Positions 49,050 through 59,136 are shown, numbered from the stretch's first letter. The stretch is 64,000 nt of DNA from Streptomyces ureilyticus (GCF_011045025.1 NZ_JAAKZX010000010.1:38943-102942); one strand, 5' to 3'. Numbers and translations are program-made. The notes: a model not told the origin generated them from the letters alone.

Positions 49050-50488
49050 GCGAGCAGTCCCTCGACGAAGAGATACGGAAACCGGCTGCTCACGTCGACG
49101 CCGGAGACGCGGGATACAGCAAGTCCCTGAAGTCCCGGCACGTCAACATGATCGCCATCGGCGGCGCCATCGGCACCGGCCTGTTCCTCGGCGCCGGCGG
49201 ACGGCTCGCCGAAGCCGGCCCCTCGCTCTTCATCGCCTACGCCGTCTGCGGAATCTTCGCCTTTCTCGTCGTCCGCGCCCTCGGCGAACTCGTCCTGTAC
49301 CGGCCCTCCTCCGGCGCCTTCGTGTCCTACGCGCGGGAGTTCCTCGGCGAGAAGGGCGCGTACACCGCGGGCTGGATGTACTTTCTGAACTGGGCGACCA
49401 CCGGCATCGCCGACATCACCGCGGTCGCCACCTACACCCACTACTGGGGCATGTTCTCCGACATCCCGCAGTGGGTGATCGCGCTCATCGCGCTCGCCGT
49501 CGTCCTCACCGTGAACCTCATCTCGGTGAAGTACTTCGGTGAGCTGGAGTTCTGGTTCGCGATCATCAAGGTCGGCGCCCTGGTCGCCTTCATGTTCATC
49601 GGCATCTTCCTGCTGGCCACCCAGCAGTCCGTCGACGGCCACACCCCCGGCCCGTCCCTGATCACCGACAACGGCGGCCTTTTCCCCAACGGCCTGCTGC
49701 CGATGCTGCTGATCGTCCAGGGCGTCGTCTTCGCCTACGCCTCCGTCGAGCTCGTCGGTGTCGCGGCGGGTGAGACGGAGAACCCGGAGAAGATCATGCC
49801 GAAGGCGATCAACTCCATCATGTGGCGCGTCGGTCTCTTCTACGTCGGCTCCGTGGTGCTCCTCTCGATGCTGCTGCCCTGGTCGTCCTACAGCGGCAAG
49901 GAGAGCCCCTTCGTCACGGTGCTGTCCAACATCGGCATCCCGGCCGCGGGCGGCGTGATGAACCTCGTGGTGATGACCGCCGCCATGTCCTCGCTGAATT
50001 CCGGCCTGTACTCCACCGGCCGCATCCTGCGCTCCATGGCGATGTCCGGCTCGGCGCCGAAGTTCACCTCGGTGATGAGCCGCAGCCAGGTCCCGTACGG
50101 CGGAATCCTGCTCACCAGCGGTATCTGTGTACTCGGTGTCGGGCTCAACTTCGTCGTCCCCGCCGACGCGTTCGAGATCGTGCTGAACTTCGCGGCGATC
50201 GGCATCCTCGCCACCTGGGGCATGATCATGATCTGTCACCTGGTCTTCTGGCGGAAGACACAGGAAGGCGAGCTGGAGCGCCCCAGCTACCGCCTGCCGG
50301 GCTCGCCCTGGACCGAGCTCGTCACCCTGTTCTTCCTCGCCTCCGTGCTGGTGCTGATGTACGCCGACGGGGGAGCGGGACGTACGACCGTGATGTGTCT
50401 GCCGCTGATCGTGGCGGCCCTGGTGGCGGGATGGTTCGCCGTACGGCGCCGGGTGGCGGACGTACGGAAGTCCGGAGCCGACGCGTGA
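49046..50488 (+). CDS. ansP: L-asparagine permease (AAT family)
   Basis: The protein has 480 residues with twelve spans. The amino-acid transporter signature is [33 protein letters not shown]. Further blocks are [22 protein letters not shown] and [20 protein letters not shown], closest in style to AnsP. GTGA overlaps at both ends join it to the regulator and the asparaginase. Confidence 0.88.
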   Translation: MSEQSLDEEIRKPAAHVDAGDAGYSKSLKSRHVNMIAIGGAIGTGLFLGAGGRLAEAGPSLFIAYAVCGIFAFLVVRALGELVLYRPSSGAFVSYAREFLGEKGAYTAGWMYFLNWATTGIADITAVATYTHYWGMFSDIPQWVIALIALAVVLTVNLISVKYFGELEFWFAIIKVGALVAFMFIGIFLLATQQSVDGHTPGPSLITDNGGLFPNGLLPMLLIVQGVVFAYASVELVGVAAGETENPEKIMPKAINSIMWRVGLFYVGSVVLLSMLLPWSSYSGKESPFVTVLSNIGIPAAGGVMNLVVMTAAMSSLNSGLYSTGRILRSMAMSGSAPKFTSVMSRSQVPYGGILLTSGICVLGVGLNFVVPADAFEIVLNFAAIGILATWGMIMICHLVFWRKTQEGELERPSYRLPGSPWTELVTLFFLASVLVLMYADGGAGRTTVMCLPLIVAALVAGWFAVRRRVADVRKSGADA

Positions 50489-51516
50489 GCTGCCTCAAGA
50501 TCCTTGCCGAACAGGGCAGTTCACTGGCCGAGGCGCCCGCGATTCGGGAGCCGCTGCACGCGCCCGTCGCCCAGCTCGTACGCGGTGATGTCATCGAGGG
50601 CATCCACTACGGCTCGGTCGTCGTGCTCGGCCCCGACGGCACGGTGGAGCTGCAGATCGGCGACATCGAGGCGGCCTTCTACCCGCGCTCGGCGCTCAAG
50701 CCCGTACAGGCGGTGGCGCTGGTGCGGGCCGGGCTGCCGCTCGACGGGGAACTGCTCGCGCTGACCGCGGCCAGCCACTCCGGCGAGGAGCGGCATCTCG
50801 CCGGAACGCGGCGGATCCTGGAACAGGCCGGGCTACCCGAGGACGCTCTGCGCAATGTGCCGGACCTGCCGTACGACCCGGTCGTACGGGAGGCCTGGGT
50901 GCGCGAGGGGCGGCTGCCGTCGCAGCTCGCGCAGAACTGCTCGGGCAAGCATGCGGCGATGCTCTACACGGCACATCTGAACGGCTGGTCGCTCGGCGAC
51001 TACCTAGACCCCGCGCATCCGCTCCAGCAGGCGATCGCGGAGATCGTCGAGGATCTCACCGGGCAGGCCGTCGCGGCGGTGACCGTGGACGGCTGCGGTG
51101 CGCCCTTGTTCTCCGTCTCGCTGCACGGACTGGCGCGCGCCGCCGCCCGGATCACGACCGCACCGCTCGGCACCCCCGAGGCGCGGGTGGCCGACGCGAT
51201 GCGCGAGCACGCCGAGATGACGTCAGGTTCCGGCCGTGATGTGGCCGCGCTGATGAGGGCCGTGCCGGGGCTGCTCACCAAGGACGGCTTCGAGGGCGTG
51301 CACGTCGCGGCGCTGCCCGACGGGCGGGCGGTCGCCGTGAAGATCGCGGACGGGGCGGACCGGGCCCGGCTGCCCGTGGTCGCCGCCGCCCTCGCGCGCT
51401 GCGGCGTCGACCCGGCCGCACTCGCCGAGTTCGCCCAGGCGCCGCTGTTCGGCGGCGGGGAGGTGGTCGGGAGCATCCGGCCGGCCCGCGCACTGGAACC
51501 GCTGACCGAGTCCTGA
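50485..51516 (+). CDS. Asparaginase, Rhizobium-type (PF06089)
   Basis: The protein has 343 residues from GTG 50485 (GTGA overlap with the permease). It belongs to the thermolabile asparaginase family unrelated to E. coli Ans[17 protein letters not shown] with the SxxK pair, [28 protein letters not shown] and [13 protein letters not shown]. It splits asparagine to aspartate and ammonia in the cytosol, feeding the aspartase encoded next. Confidence 0.92.
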   Translation: MSCLKILAEQGSSLAEAPAIREPLHAPVAQLVRGDVIEGIHYGSVVVLGPDGTVELQIGDIEAAFYPRSALKPVQAVALVRAGLPLDGELLALTAASHSGEERHLAGTRRILEQAGLPEDALRNVPDLPYDPVVREAWVREGRLPSQLAQNCSGKHAAMLYTAHLNGWSLGDYLDPAHPLQQAIAEIVEDLTGQAVAAVTVDGCGAPLFSVSLHGLARAAARITTAPLGTPEARVADAMREHAEMTSGSGRDVAALMRAVPGLLTKDGFEGVHVAALPDGRAVAVKIADGADRARLPVVAAALARCGVDPAALAEFAQAPLFGGGEVVGSIRPARALEPLTES

Positions 51517-51576
51517 TCCGCTCACGCAGGCCTGATCCCTCCCTTCTCCTTCTCGTGAAAGAAGAGCCGCACCGAC

Positions 51577-52986
51577 ATGACCGCCGCCGCAGCCCATCGC
51601 AGCGAGCACGACCTGCTCGGCGACCGTGACGTGCCCGCCGAGGCGTACTGGGGCATCCACTCCCTGCGCGCCAAGGAGAACTTCCCCATCACGGGCACCC
51701 CGATCTCCGCCTACCCGCACCTGATCGACGCACTGGCCGCCGTCAAGGAGGCCGCCGCACGCGCCAACGAGGAACTCGGCCTGCTGGAGCACGCCAAGGC
51801 GGCGGCCATCGTCGCGGCCTGCCAGGAGATCCGCGACGGGAAGCTGCACGACCAGTTCGTCGTCGACGTCATACAGGGCGGCGCCGGGACCTCGACGAAC
51901 ATGAACGCCAACGAGGTTGTCGCCAACCGGGCGTTGGAGCTGCTCGGGCATCCGAAGGGCGCGTACGAGTTCCTGCACCCGAACGAGGACGTCAACCTCG
52001 GCCAGTCGACCAACGACGTCTATCCGACCGCCGTCAACGTCGCCACCATCTTCGCGGTGCGCGGGCTGCTCCAGGCCATGGCCGTGCTGCAGGACGCCTT
52101 CGCCGCCAAGGCCGTCGAGTTCCGTGACGTGCTGAAGATGGGGCGTACGCAGTTGCAGGACGCTGTGCCAATGACGCTCGGTCAGGAGTTCTCGGCGTAC
52201 GCGGTGATGCTGGACGAGGACCGCAGCCGGCTCGCCGAGGCCGTCGCGCTGATCCACGAGATCAACCTGGGCGCTACGGCCATCGGTACCGGGCTCAACG
52301 CGCCCGCCGGGTACGCCGAGTCGGCCCGCCGCCACCTCGCCGAGATCACCGGTCTGCCGCTCGTCACCGCCGCCAACCTCGTCGAGGCCACCCAGGACTG
52401 CGGGGCCTTCGTGCAGATGTCCGGGGTGCTGAAGCGGATCGCGGTGAAGCTCTCGAAGAGCTGCAACGATCTGCGGCTGCTGTCGTCCGGGCCGCGCGCG
52501 GGGCTGAACGAGATCAACCTGCCGCCGGTGCAGGCCGGTTCGAGCATCATGCCTGGCAAGGTGAACCCGGTAATACCCGAGGTCGTCAACCAGGTTGCCT
52601 TCGAGGTGATCGGCAACGACGTCACGATCACCATGGCGGCGGAGGCCGGTCAGCTGCAGCTGAACGCCTTCGAGCCGGTCATCCTGCACTCCCTCTCCGA
52701 GAGCATCACGCATCTGCGCGCCGCCTGCCTGACGCTCGCCGAGCGTTGCGTCGCCGGGATCACGGCCAACGAGGACGTCCTGCGCGAGGCCGTCGAGAAC
52801 TCCATCGGCCTGGTCACCGCGCTCAACCCGTACATCGGGTACGAGGCGGCCACCGGCATCGCGAAGGAGGCCCTCGCGACGGGGCGCGGCGTTGCCGAAC
52901 TCGTCCTGGAAAAGGGACTGTTGCCTCCGGACCGGCTGGCCGCGCTGCTGCGGCCGGAGGTGCTGGCGGGCTCGCGGGCCAACTGA
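51577..52986 (+). CDS. aspA: Aspartate ammonia-lyase
   Basis: The protein has 469 residues of the fumarate-lyase superfamily. EHDLLGDRDVPAEAYWGIHS opens it. The signature loop GSSIMPGKVNPVIPE and QSTNDVYPTAVN are intact. It converts aspartate to fumarate and ammonia, completing the pathway begun by the permease and asparaginase. GTGAAAGAAGAG lies upstream. The gap of 60 bases to the asparaginase suggests the same transcript. Confidence 0.93.
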   Translation: MTAAAAHRSEHDLLGDRDVPAEAYWGIHSLRAKENFPITGTPISAYPHLIDALAAVKEAAARANEELGLLEHAKAAAIVAACQEIRDGKLHDQFVVDVIQGGAGTSTNMNANEVVANRALELLGHPKGAYEFLHPNEDVNLGQSTNDVYPTAVNVATIFAVRGLLQAMAVLQDAFAAKAVEFRDVLKMGRTQLQDAVPMTLGQEFSAYAVMLDEDRSRLAEAVALIHEINLGATAIGTGLNAPAGYAESARRHLAEITGLPLVTAANLVEATQDCGAFVQMSGVLKRIAVKLSKSCNDLRLLSSGPRAGLNEINLPPVQAGSSIMPGKVNPVIPEVVNQVAFEVIGNDVTITMAAEAGQLQLNAFEPVILHSLSESITHLRAACLTLAERCVAGITANEDVLREAVENSIGLVTALNPYIGYEAATGIAKEALATGRGVAELVLEKGLLPPDRLAALLRPEVLAGSRAN

Positions 52987-52992
52987 GACGCG

Positions 52993-53043
52993 CGGGTGCC
53001 CGCGGTGTGCTGGTCGGGCACACGATGATGGCGCGGGCACCCG
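52993..53043 (+). terminator. Nested hairpin terminator of the ans operon
   Basis: The outer stem CGGGTGCCCGC / GCGGGCACCCG is 11 bp and perfect. An inner stem GTGTGC / GCACAC is enclosed. It starts seven bases after the aspA stop. Confidence 0.75.
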
Positions 53044-53086
53044 TGCCCACCCGCCTCGGCGGGGACCGAACGGCAGAATGGTGATC

Positions 53087-54019
53087 ATGGCAGTGTCTTC
53101 GTCGTCCTCCACTTTCCAGCCCGTCCTGGACCGCATCGCCGCCGAGATCGAGAACATGCCCGCACGTGGCCGCCCCGCCGACTACATTCCGGCCCTCGCG
53201 GCCTGCGACCCGCGCCGGTTCGGTATGGCCGTCGCGGAACTCGACGGCACGGTGTACGGGGTGGGGGACTGGCGGCAGCCGCTCTCCACGCAGTCGCTCA
53301 CCAAGGTCTTCACCCTCGCCCTCGTCCTGGCGGGCGGGGGCGACGCCCTGTGGGAGCGCGTCGGACGCGAGCCCTCCGGCAATCCCTTCAACTCGCTGGT
53401 GCAGCTGGAGTACGAGAACGGCATCCCGCGCAATCCCTTCATCAACGCGGGCGCCCTCGTCGTCACCGACCGCCTCCACACCCAGACCGGCGACGCGGCC
53501 GGCACTCTTCTCGACTTCCTGCGCGCGGAGAGCGGCAACGCGCAGCTCGCCAGCAACAAGGACGTCGCCGCCTCCGAGGCCGCCCACGGCGACCGCAACG
53601 CCGCCCTCGGCCACTTCATGGCGTCGTACGGAAACATCGGCAACCCGGTCCCGACGCTCCTGGACCAGTACTTCCGGCAGTGCTCCATCGAGGCGTCCTG
53701 CGCCGACCTCGCCCTCGCCACCGGATTCCTCGCCCGCCACGGCATACGGGCCGACGGCACCCGCCTGCTGACCAGCAGTCAGGCCAAGCAGGTCAACGCG
53801 GTCATGCTGACCTGCGGCACCTATGACGCCGCGGGCGAGTTCGCGTACCGGGTCGGCCTGCCCGGCAAGAGCGGCGTCGGCGGCGGCATCATCGCCGTCG
53901 TCCCAGGCCACTGCACGCTGTGCGTGTGGAGCCCGGGCCTGGACGAACGGGGTAACTCCGTGGCGGGCGTCGCGGCCCTGGAGCGTTTCACGACGCTGAC
54001 GGGATTGTCCGTGTTCTGA
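53087..54019 (+). CDS. glsA: Glutaminase A
   Basis: The protein has 310 residues from ATG 53087 (ATG 53078 possible). The serine-dependent glutaminase fold has STQSLTKVF with the SxxK pair, EYENGIPRNPFINAGALVV, and GKSGVGGGIIAVVPG. It hydrolyses glutamine to glutamate and ammonia. It follows the asparagine operon but behind a strong terminator, so it has its own promoter. Confidence 0.92.
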   Translation: MAVSSSSSTFQPVLDRIAAEIENMPARGRPADYIPALAACDPRRFGMAVAELDGTVYGVGDWRQPLSTQSLTKVFTLALVLAGGGDALWERVGREPSGNPFNSLVQLEYENGIPRNPFINAGALVVTDRLHTQTGDAAGTLLDFLRAESGNAQLASNKDVAASEAAHGDRNAALGHFMASYGNIGNPVPTLLDQYFRQCSIEASCADLALATGFLARHGIRADGTRLLTSSQAKQVNAVMLTCGTYDAAGEFAYRVGLPGKSGVGGGIIAVVPGHCTLCVWSPGLDERGNSVAGVAALERFTTLTGLSVF

Positions 54020-54152
54020 GGCGGCTGTTCTCAGGCGGATTCGAAGGATGGTCGCCGTTCGGTCAGACGGCGGTCACATCGCGGCTGCCGATCAGAGGGA
54101 CGTACGTCGCTTTCCCGCCACCCGGCATTGACAGGCTGCCCGAGTGTTGGCC

Positions 54153-55550
54153 ATGGGTTTCTCCGTCGATCTGCGTCGCTGTCAGGTGCTCGGACTTGTG
54201 GGTTCGGGCTTTCTCGCGGCGGGAGGTGAGACGGCCGGGGCCCTGCCGGTACGGGAGCTGCTGGCCCCGGCCTCGGCGCGGGCGGCGCTCGGCGTGGTCG
54301 GTGTGTACTTCGGGGTGGTGCTGCTGATCGCCGCCTGGGCTCTGCTGGGCCGGGTGATCCGGGGGCCCGAACCGCCAACTCCGCGCGCGCTGTTGGTCGT
54401 TCTGGGGGTGTGGGCCGCGCCGTTGCTGCTCGCGCCGCCCCTGTTCAGCCGGGACGTGTACAGCTACCTCGCGCAGGGCGCCATGGTCGACGCGCACATC
54501 GACGTCTACACCCACGGCCCCGCACGGCTCGGCGGGCCGCTCGCCGACGAGGTGGCGCCCGTGTGGCAGCACACCGCGACACCGTACGGCCCCGCCTTCC
54601 TCGCCGTCGCCTCCGCACTTTCCGGGCTGACGCGGGGCGAAGTACCGGCCGGGCTGTTCGGGATGCGGGTGGTCGCGGTGCTCGGCGTGGCGCTGATGGC
54701 CGCCGCCCTGCCGAGGCTCGCCCGGCACAGCGGCGCCGACCCGGCCGCCGCTCTGTGGCTCGGCGCGCTCAACCCGCTCGTACTGCTGCACCTTGTCGCC
54801 GGCGCGCACAACGACGCCATCATGCTCGGGCTGCTCGGCATCGGGCTGGTGGCCGCGCTCGGCCGCTGGCCCGTCCTCGGCGCCGTGCTCGTCACGCTCG
54901 CCGCCCTGGTCAAGGTCCCGGCCGTACTGGGACTCGCGGCTGTCGTGGCACTTCAAGTGCGCGCGGGGCGCGGCCTGTTGAAGGCCATGGTGACGACTGC
55001 GACCGCCGCGCTCGCCACCACCGTCGTAGCAACTGCCATCGCCGGTACGGGATACGGCTGGATCAGCGCCCTGAAGACACCCATTTCACCGCACAACTGG
55101 TCGCCCACCAGCGTCCTCGGCCGCGCGACAGGGTCCCTCCTCGAGGACCTGGGCAGCGACCTCGCACCCCTCGCCCTGCCCGCCTGGCACGCCCTCGGAC
55201 TCGTGGCCACGGTCGTCGTCATACTCGCCATATGGCTGCGCCGCCCCCGGCTCAGCCCCGTCTACGCACTCGGTCTCAGCCTGGCGACGGTGGCGGTCCT
55301 CGGTCCGGCCATCCGGCCCTGGTACGCCCTGTGGGGCCTGTTCCTCATCGCCGCCGCGGCACCGAGCACCTCCGTACGCCACCGGGTCGCCGCTGTGACC
55401 GGAGTGCTCGCGCTCGGCGTCCTGCCCAGCGGCAGCCCACCGGACCTGGAGCAGCTGGTCCTGGCCGTGTCGGGCGGCGTGCTCGCGGTGGTCGTGCTCT
55501 GGCAGGCCCACCAGACGTCGAACGCGCCGGTCCTGGAGCGCACCGCATGA
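54153..55550 (+). CDS. GT-C mannosyltransferase-like membrane protein (MptB-like)
   Basis: The protein has 465 residues from ATG 54153 (GTG 54144 possible). About twelve spans are present. The first outer loop carries the acidic motif FSRDVYSYLAQG, typical of polyprenol-phosphate-mannose-dependent alpha-mannosyltransferases such as MptB. NPLVLLHLVAGAHNDAIMLG and RPWYALWGLFLI are further family blocks. It probably extends a lipid-linked mannan on the outer side of the membrane. It overlaps the next gene (ATGA). Confidence 0.8.
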   Translation: MGFSVDLRRCQVLGLVGSGFLAAGGETAGALPVRELLAPASARAALGVVGVYFGVVLLIAAWALLGRVIRGPEPPTPRALLVVLGVWAAPLLLAPPLFSRDVYSYLAQGAMVDAHIDVYTHGPARLGGPLADEVAPVWQHTATPYGPAFLAVASALSGLTRGEVPAGLFGMRVVAVLGVALMAAALPRLARHSGADPAAALWLGALNPLVLLHLVAGAHNDAIMLGLLGIGLVAALGRWPVLGAVLVTLAALVKVPAVLGLAAVVALQVRAGRGLLKAMVTTATAALATTVVATAIAGTGYGWISALKTPISPHNWSPTSVLGRATGSLLEDLGSDLAPLALPAWHALGLVATVVVILAIWLRRPRLSPVYALGLSLATVAVLGPAIRPWYALWGLFLIAAAAPSTSVRHRVAAVTGVLALGVLPSGSPPDLEQLVLAVSGGVLAVVVLWQAHQTSNAPVLERTA

Positions 55551-56920
55551 GGCTTCCGCGTACGCAGCGGGGGCGGCTCGCCCTCGTACTGGTCCTCGTC
55601 GCCGCCGTGACGGTCTTCACCGCGACCGTGCCGCTGCTGCGCGGCTGGTTCGACCTGCGGGTGTACCACGGGGCCATCGACGCCTGGATCCATCACGGCG
55701 GCCGCATCTACGACTACCACGTGCCGGGGACGACGTACGGCTTCACCTATCCGCCCTTCGCGGCCGTCAGCATGGTCCCGATGGCGCTCCTCGGACTGCA
55801 CGCCGCGATCGCCGTCGGACTGCTCCTCAATCTCGCGGCGACAGCCGTGGTCCTAGGCATTCTGGTCCCGCGCGAACTGCGCCGCCGGCACGGCTGGTTC
55901 GGGTCCGCCGTGGCCGTCTGCATGCTGGCCATGTTCGAGCCCGCCCGTGACACCTTCAGCTTCGGCCAGGTCAACCTTCTGCTGCTGGCCCTGGTCCTCA
56001 GCGACGCCTGGCTGCTGTTCACCGGGCGCGGTCGCTGGGCGGGCGTGGGCATCGGTCTTGCCGCAGCGATCAAGCTCACGCCCGCGATTTTCATCGTTCT
56101 GCTGCTGCTCGCCCGGCGTCCTCGCGCCGCCGCGGTCGCGGCGGCCGTCGCCGCGACCGCCACCGCTACCGCGGCCTGGGCGGCACCGGAGCCCTCCCGC
56201 TTCTACTGGACCGAGGCCGTCTGGGACACGACCCGCATCGGTCGCCTCGACTACGTGTCCAACCAGTCCCTGCAAGGCGTACTGGCCCGGCTCGCCGACC
56301 CCGCGGAACCGAGCCGTATCGTCTGGGCGCTGGCCGCTCTCGCCGTCCTGGGCGTCTGGGCCTGGCGTGCCCATCGAGCCGTCGCCGCCGGTGACCTGAT
56401 GGGCGCGTTCGCCCTGACCGGGCTCGTCGCCTGTCTGGTCAGCCCGATCACCTGGGTGCACCATCTCGTGTGGCTGCTGCCGTCCTTCGCGATCCTCGTC
56501 GAGGAGGGGCTGAAGCGCCGGCGACTGCTGTGGGGGGCCGCGGGCGTGTCGTACGTGCTGTTGTGCAGCAGCGTGGTGTGGCTGTGGTTCGACGACGCGT
56601 CCGGCGTCGACGGCTTCCTCGGCAGCAACATCTACGTGTGGATCACCCTCGGCCTGCTGTTCGCCCTGCCCGTCGGTCAGACACGCGTGAACCGTCTGCC
56701 GCGCAGCACCACGGCTACGACACCCGCACCCAGACAGGCCGCCCCCGAGATCGCTCCCGCCGCCGCCCACCGGTCGGACCCGTCGGCGACCACCATGGCC
56801 GCGGGCGCGGGGGCCGGGCCCGCCTGCGGCACGGCACGCGAGGGCACCAGCGAACCCACCGGCTTGACACGCCCGGCGGCCTCGAAGCCCCAGTCGAGCA
56901 GCGAGCGCGCCTCTTCGTAG
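55547..56920 (+). CDS. GT87-family mannosyltransferase-like membrane protein with antisense tail
   Basis: The protein has 457 residues from ATG 55547. It is a DUF2029/GT87 polyprenol-mannose-dependent transferase: GWFDLRVYHGAIDAWIHHGGRIYDY, YGFTYPPFAAVSM, FGQVNLLLLALVLSDAW, KLTPAIFIVLLLLARR and VSPITWVHHLVWLLPSF. It probably acts with the MptB-like partner. After VGQTRVNRLP the last 80 or so residues are low-complexity and read antisense to the facing carboxypeptidase gene for 244 bases. Homologues end near this point, so the natural stop may have been lost. Confidence 0.8.
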   Translation: MRLPRTQRGRLALVLVLVAAVTVFTATVPLLRGWFDLRVYHGAIDAWIHHGGRIYDYHVPGTTYGFTYPPFAAVSMVPMALLGLHAAIAVGLLLNLAATAVVLGILVPRELRRRHGWFGSAVAVCMLAMFEPARDTFSFGQVNLLLLALVLSDAWLLFTGRGRWAGVGIGLAAAIKLTPAIFIVLLLLARRPRAAAVAAAVAATATATAAWAAPEPSRFYWTEAVWDTTRIGRLDYVSNQSLQGVLARLADPAEPSRIVWALAALAVLGVWAWRAHRAVAAGDLMGAFALTGLVACLVSPITWVHHLVWLLPSFAILVEEGLKRRRLLWGAAGVSYVLLCSSVVWLWFDDASGVDGFLGSNIYVWITLGLLFALPVGQTRVNRLPRSTTATTPAPRQAAPEIAPAAAHRSDPSATTMAAGAGAGPACGTAREGTSEPTGLTRPAASKPQSSSERASS

Positions 56921-57858
56921 ACGGCGAGGCCGCCGCCCGTCCGAGGGTTCATCACCGTGACGACCAGGGTGCGCCCGTCCCGGCGCGCGGCGGCGACGAG
57001 GGTGTTGCCCGCCTTGGAGGTGTAACCGTTCTTGATGCCGATGAGCCCCCGGTAGGGCTTGACGCCGTCGGCTCCGGTCAGCAGCCGGTTGGTGTTCCGG
57101 ATGACGTACGACCGGCCCTTACCCGGGAATTTGGCCGTCACGGTGGCGCAGTACCGCGCGAAGTCCGCGTTGCGCAGCCCGGCCCGCCCGAAGACAGCCA
57201 GGTCGTACGCGGACGACACCTGGCCCGGCGTGTCGTATCCGTCGGGCGAGACGACCCGCGTGTCGCGGGCGCCCAGCGAGCGGGCCTTGGCCTGCATCTG
57301 GGCGGCCGTGGCACGCCAGCCGCCGTTCATGGCGGCCAGGACGCGCACGGCGTCGTTGCCCGAGTTGAGGAAGACGCCCCGCCACAGATCGGAGGCGCGG
57401 TAGGTGCGCCCCGCCTCGACGCCGACCAGACTGCTGCCGGCCCCGATCCCCTTCAACTCCCGGGCTTTGACGGTGTGTTGGACCGCCGCGGGCAGCGCCG
57501 GCAGCACGGTCACCGCGAACAGAGCCTTCAACGTGCTCGCGGGCGGCAGCTTGCGGTGCGCGTTGTGTGCGGCCAGCACCTCACCGGTGCCCGCGTCGGC
57601 CACCAGCCACGACCGGGCGGAGAGTTTGGCGGGCACCTTGGGCACCCTGGCGCTGAGCCGTACCTGCGTCCCGGACCGGTACAGTCCCGTCGGCCGCGAG
57701 GCCGCCGGGCGCGGCACGAGCGGCTCGGCGCCGGCAGACGCGGTGGAGACGTCGGCTCCGGTGCGTGCCGCGGCTGGGCTCGGTGTGAAGGCCAGCGCGC
57801 CGGCCAGCCAGGCGGCGGAGCAGCAGACGGCGACACGGCAAGAGAGTCCGAAGGTCAT
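56677..57858 (-). CDS. D-alanyl-D-alanine carboxypeptidase (S11)
   Basis: The protein has 393 residues from ATG 57858. A signal peptide (MTFGLSCRVAVCCSAAWLAG) is followed by a low-complexity stretch, then the DD-peptidase domain with Ser-x-x-Lys (PPASTLKAL), SGN (FLNSGNDAV) and the third motif as KNG rather than KTG (GIKNGYTSKAG). A C-terminal span (AISGAACLGAGVVAVVL) with a basic tail anchors it outside the membrane. It trims pentapeptide stems in peptidoglycan. The KNG form occurs in other actinobacterial members. Confidence 0.9.
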   Translation of the reverse strand: MTFGLSCRVAVCCSAAWLAGALAFTPSPAAARTGADVSTASAGAEPLVPRPAASRPTGLYRSGTQVRLSARVPKVPAKLSARSWLVADAGTGEVLAAHNAHRKLPPASTLKALFAVTVLPALPAAVQHTVKARELKGIGAGSSLVGVEAGRTYRASDLWRGVFLNSGNDAVRVLAAMNGGWRATAAQMQAKARSLGARDTRVVSPDGYDTPGQVSSAYDLAVFGRAGLRNADFARYCATVTAKFPGKGRSYVIRNTNRLLTGADGVKPYRGLIGIKNGYTSKAGNTLVAAARRDGRTLVVTVMNPRTGGGLAVYEEARSLLDWGFEAAGRVKPVGSLVPSRAVPQAGPAPAPAAMVVADGSDRWAAAGAISGAACLGAGVVAVVLRGRRFTRV

Positions 57859-57910
57859 ACCGCAAACGTAGGAACGCGCGGGGGACATCCCCGGTTACCG
57901 AGGCCGAGCC

Positions 57911-57935
57911 GCGGCATGGAGCACCCAGATGCCGC
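57911..57935 (-). terminator. Hairpin between rho and the carboxypeptidase gene
   Basis: GCGGCAT-N11-ATGCCGC, 7 bp perfect, in the 123-base gap after the short rho gene. Confidence 0.45.
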
Positions 57936-57981
57936 AACGGGGCGTCGAGCGTCGTGGTACGGCCCTGCGGGTGGGGGAGGC

Positions 57982-59136
57982 TCACCGGCCTCCGGGCACG
58001 GTCGGCTGGACCTGCCGCAGAAACGTGGCGTTGTCCGGCGTGTCCCGCATCCTCTCCAGCAAGGTTTCGAGGCCCGGCTGCGTGTCGCCGCGGGAGTGCA
58101 GGGCGCGTCGCAGCCCTCGTACAGCCGCCAACTCACTTGCCGGAACCAGGAGTTCCTCGCGGCGGGTGCCGGACGGGGTGATGTCGACGGCCGGATAGAT
58201 CCGCCTGGACGCGAGCGCGCGGTCCAGGCGCAGCTCCATGTTGCCGGTGCTTTTCAACTCCTCGAAGTAGAAGTCGTCGGCGCGCGAACCGGTCTCCACC
58301 AGCGCCGTGGCGAGGATCGTGAGCGAACCGCCCTCCTCGGCGAGGCGCGCGGCACCGAAGAGCCGCTTGGGCCCGGCGAGCGCGGCGGCGTCGACACCGC
58401 CGCTGAGGGTGCGGCCACCGGCGGCGGCCGCGTTGTTGTGCGCCCTGCACAGCCGGGTCAGCGAATCCAGGAGGATCACGACGTCCTGACCCGCCTCGAC
58501 GAGCCGCTTGGCACGCTCCACGGCCAGCTCGGCGAGCGCGATGTGCTGCTTCGGCGCCCGGTCGAAGGTCGAGGCGAGCACTTCACCGCGTACGGAACGC
58601 CGCATGTCGGTGACTTCCTCGGGTCGCTCGTCGAGCAGCACCACCATCAGATGGCACTCGGGGTGGTTGCCGGCCACGGCGGCCGCCAGCTGCTGGAGCA
58701 GCACTGTCTTGCCGGTCTTCGGCGGGGCGACGATCAACCCGCGCTGGCCCTTGCCGATCGGCGCGACCAGGTCGATGACCCGGGTCGTCAGGCCGCCCGC
58801 CGGGTGCTCGAGCCGCAGCCGCTCACGCGGGTGCAGCGGGGTGAGGTCACCGAAGTGCGGGCGCGAGCGCAGCTCTTCGGGCCTGCGGCCGTTGACGCGC
58901 TCGATCCCGGTGAGGGCGCGCTGCTTGCCGCGTACGGCTGCGCCTACGCCTTCGACGAGGTCGCCCTTGCGCAGGCCGTACCGGCGGATCAGCGTGGCGG
59001 GGACCTGGAGGTCGGTGGACTCGGGCAGGCAGCTTGCGGCGCGCAGCTGGCCCTGTCCGTTGGGTGTGATGTCGAGTACGCCGGTGGCCTGCTCCTGTGT
59101 GTGCGAAGTGGGCGGGCGTTCGAGTGTGGTGGTCAT
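57982..59136 (-). CDS. rho: Short transcription termination factor Rho paralogue
   Basis: The protein has 384 residues from ATG 59136, with AAAGGA ten bases upstream. It keeps the RNA-binding OB domain (GVLDITPNGQGQLR) and the complete ATPase: Walker A VAPPKTGKTV, HLMVVLLDERPEEVTDMRR, Q-loop DSLTRLCRAHN and R-loop YPAVDITPSGTRREELL. The main streptomycete Rho is about 670 residues with a long Arg-rich N-terminal insertion; this one lacks it. It is therefore probably a second Rho with special targets or drug tolerance. The PPKTGKT loop has Thr where Ala is usual. Confidence 0.88.
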   Translation of the reverse strand: MTTTLERPPTSHTQEQATGVLDITPNGQGQLRAASCLPESTDLQVPATLIRRYGLRKGDLVEGVGAAVRGKQRALTGIERVNGRRPEELRSRPHFGDLTPLHPRERLRLEHPAGGLTTRVIDLVAPIGKGQRGLIVAPPKTGKTVLLQQLAAAVAGNHPECHLMVVLLDERPEEVTDMRRSVRGEVLASTFDRAPKQHIALAELAVERAKRLVEAGQDVVILLDSLTRLCRAHNNAAAAGGRTLSGGVDAAALAGPKRLFGAARLAEEGGSLTILATALVETGSRADDFYFEELKSTGNMELRLDRALASRRIYPAVDITPSGTRREELLVPASELAAVRGLRRALHSRGDTQPGLETLLERMRDTPDNATFLRQVQPTVPGGR

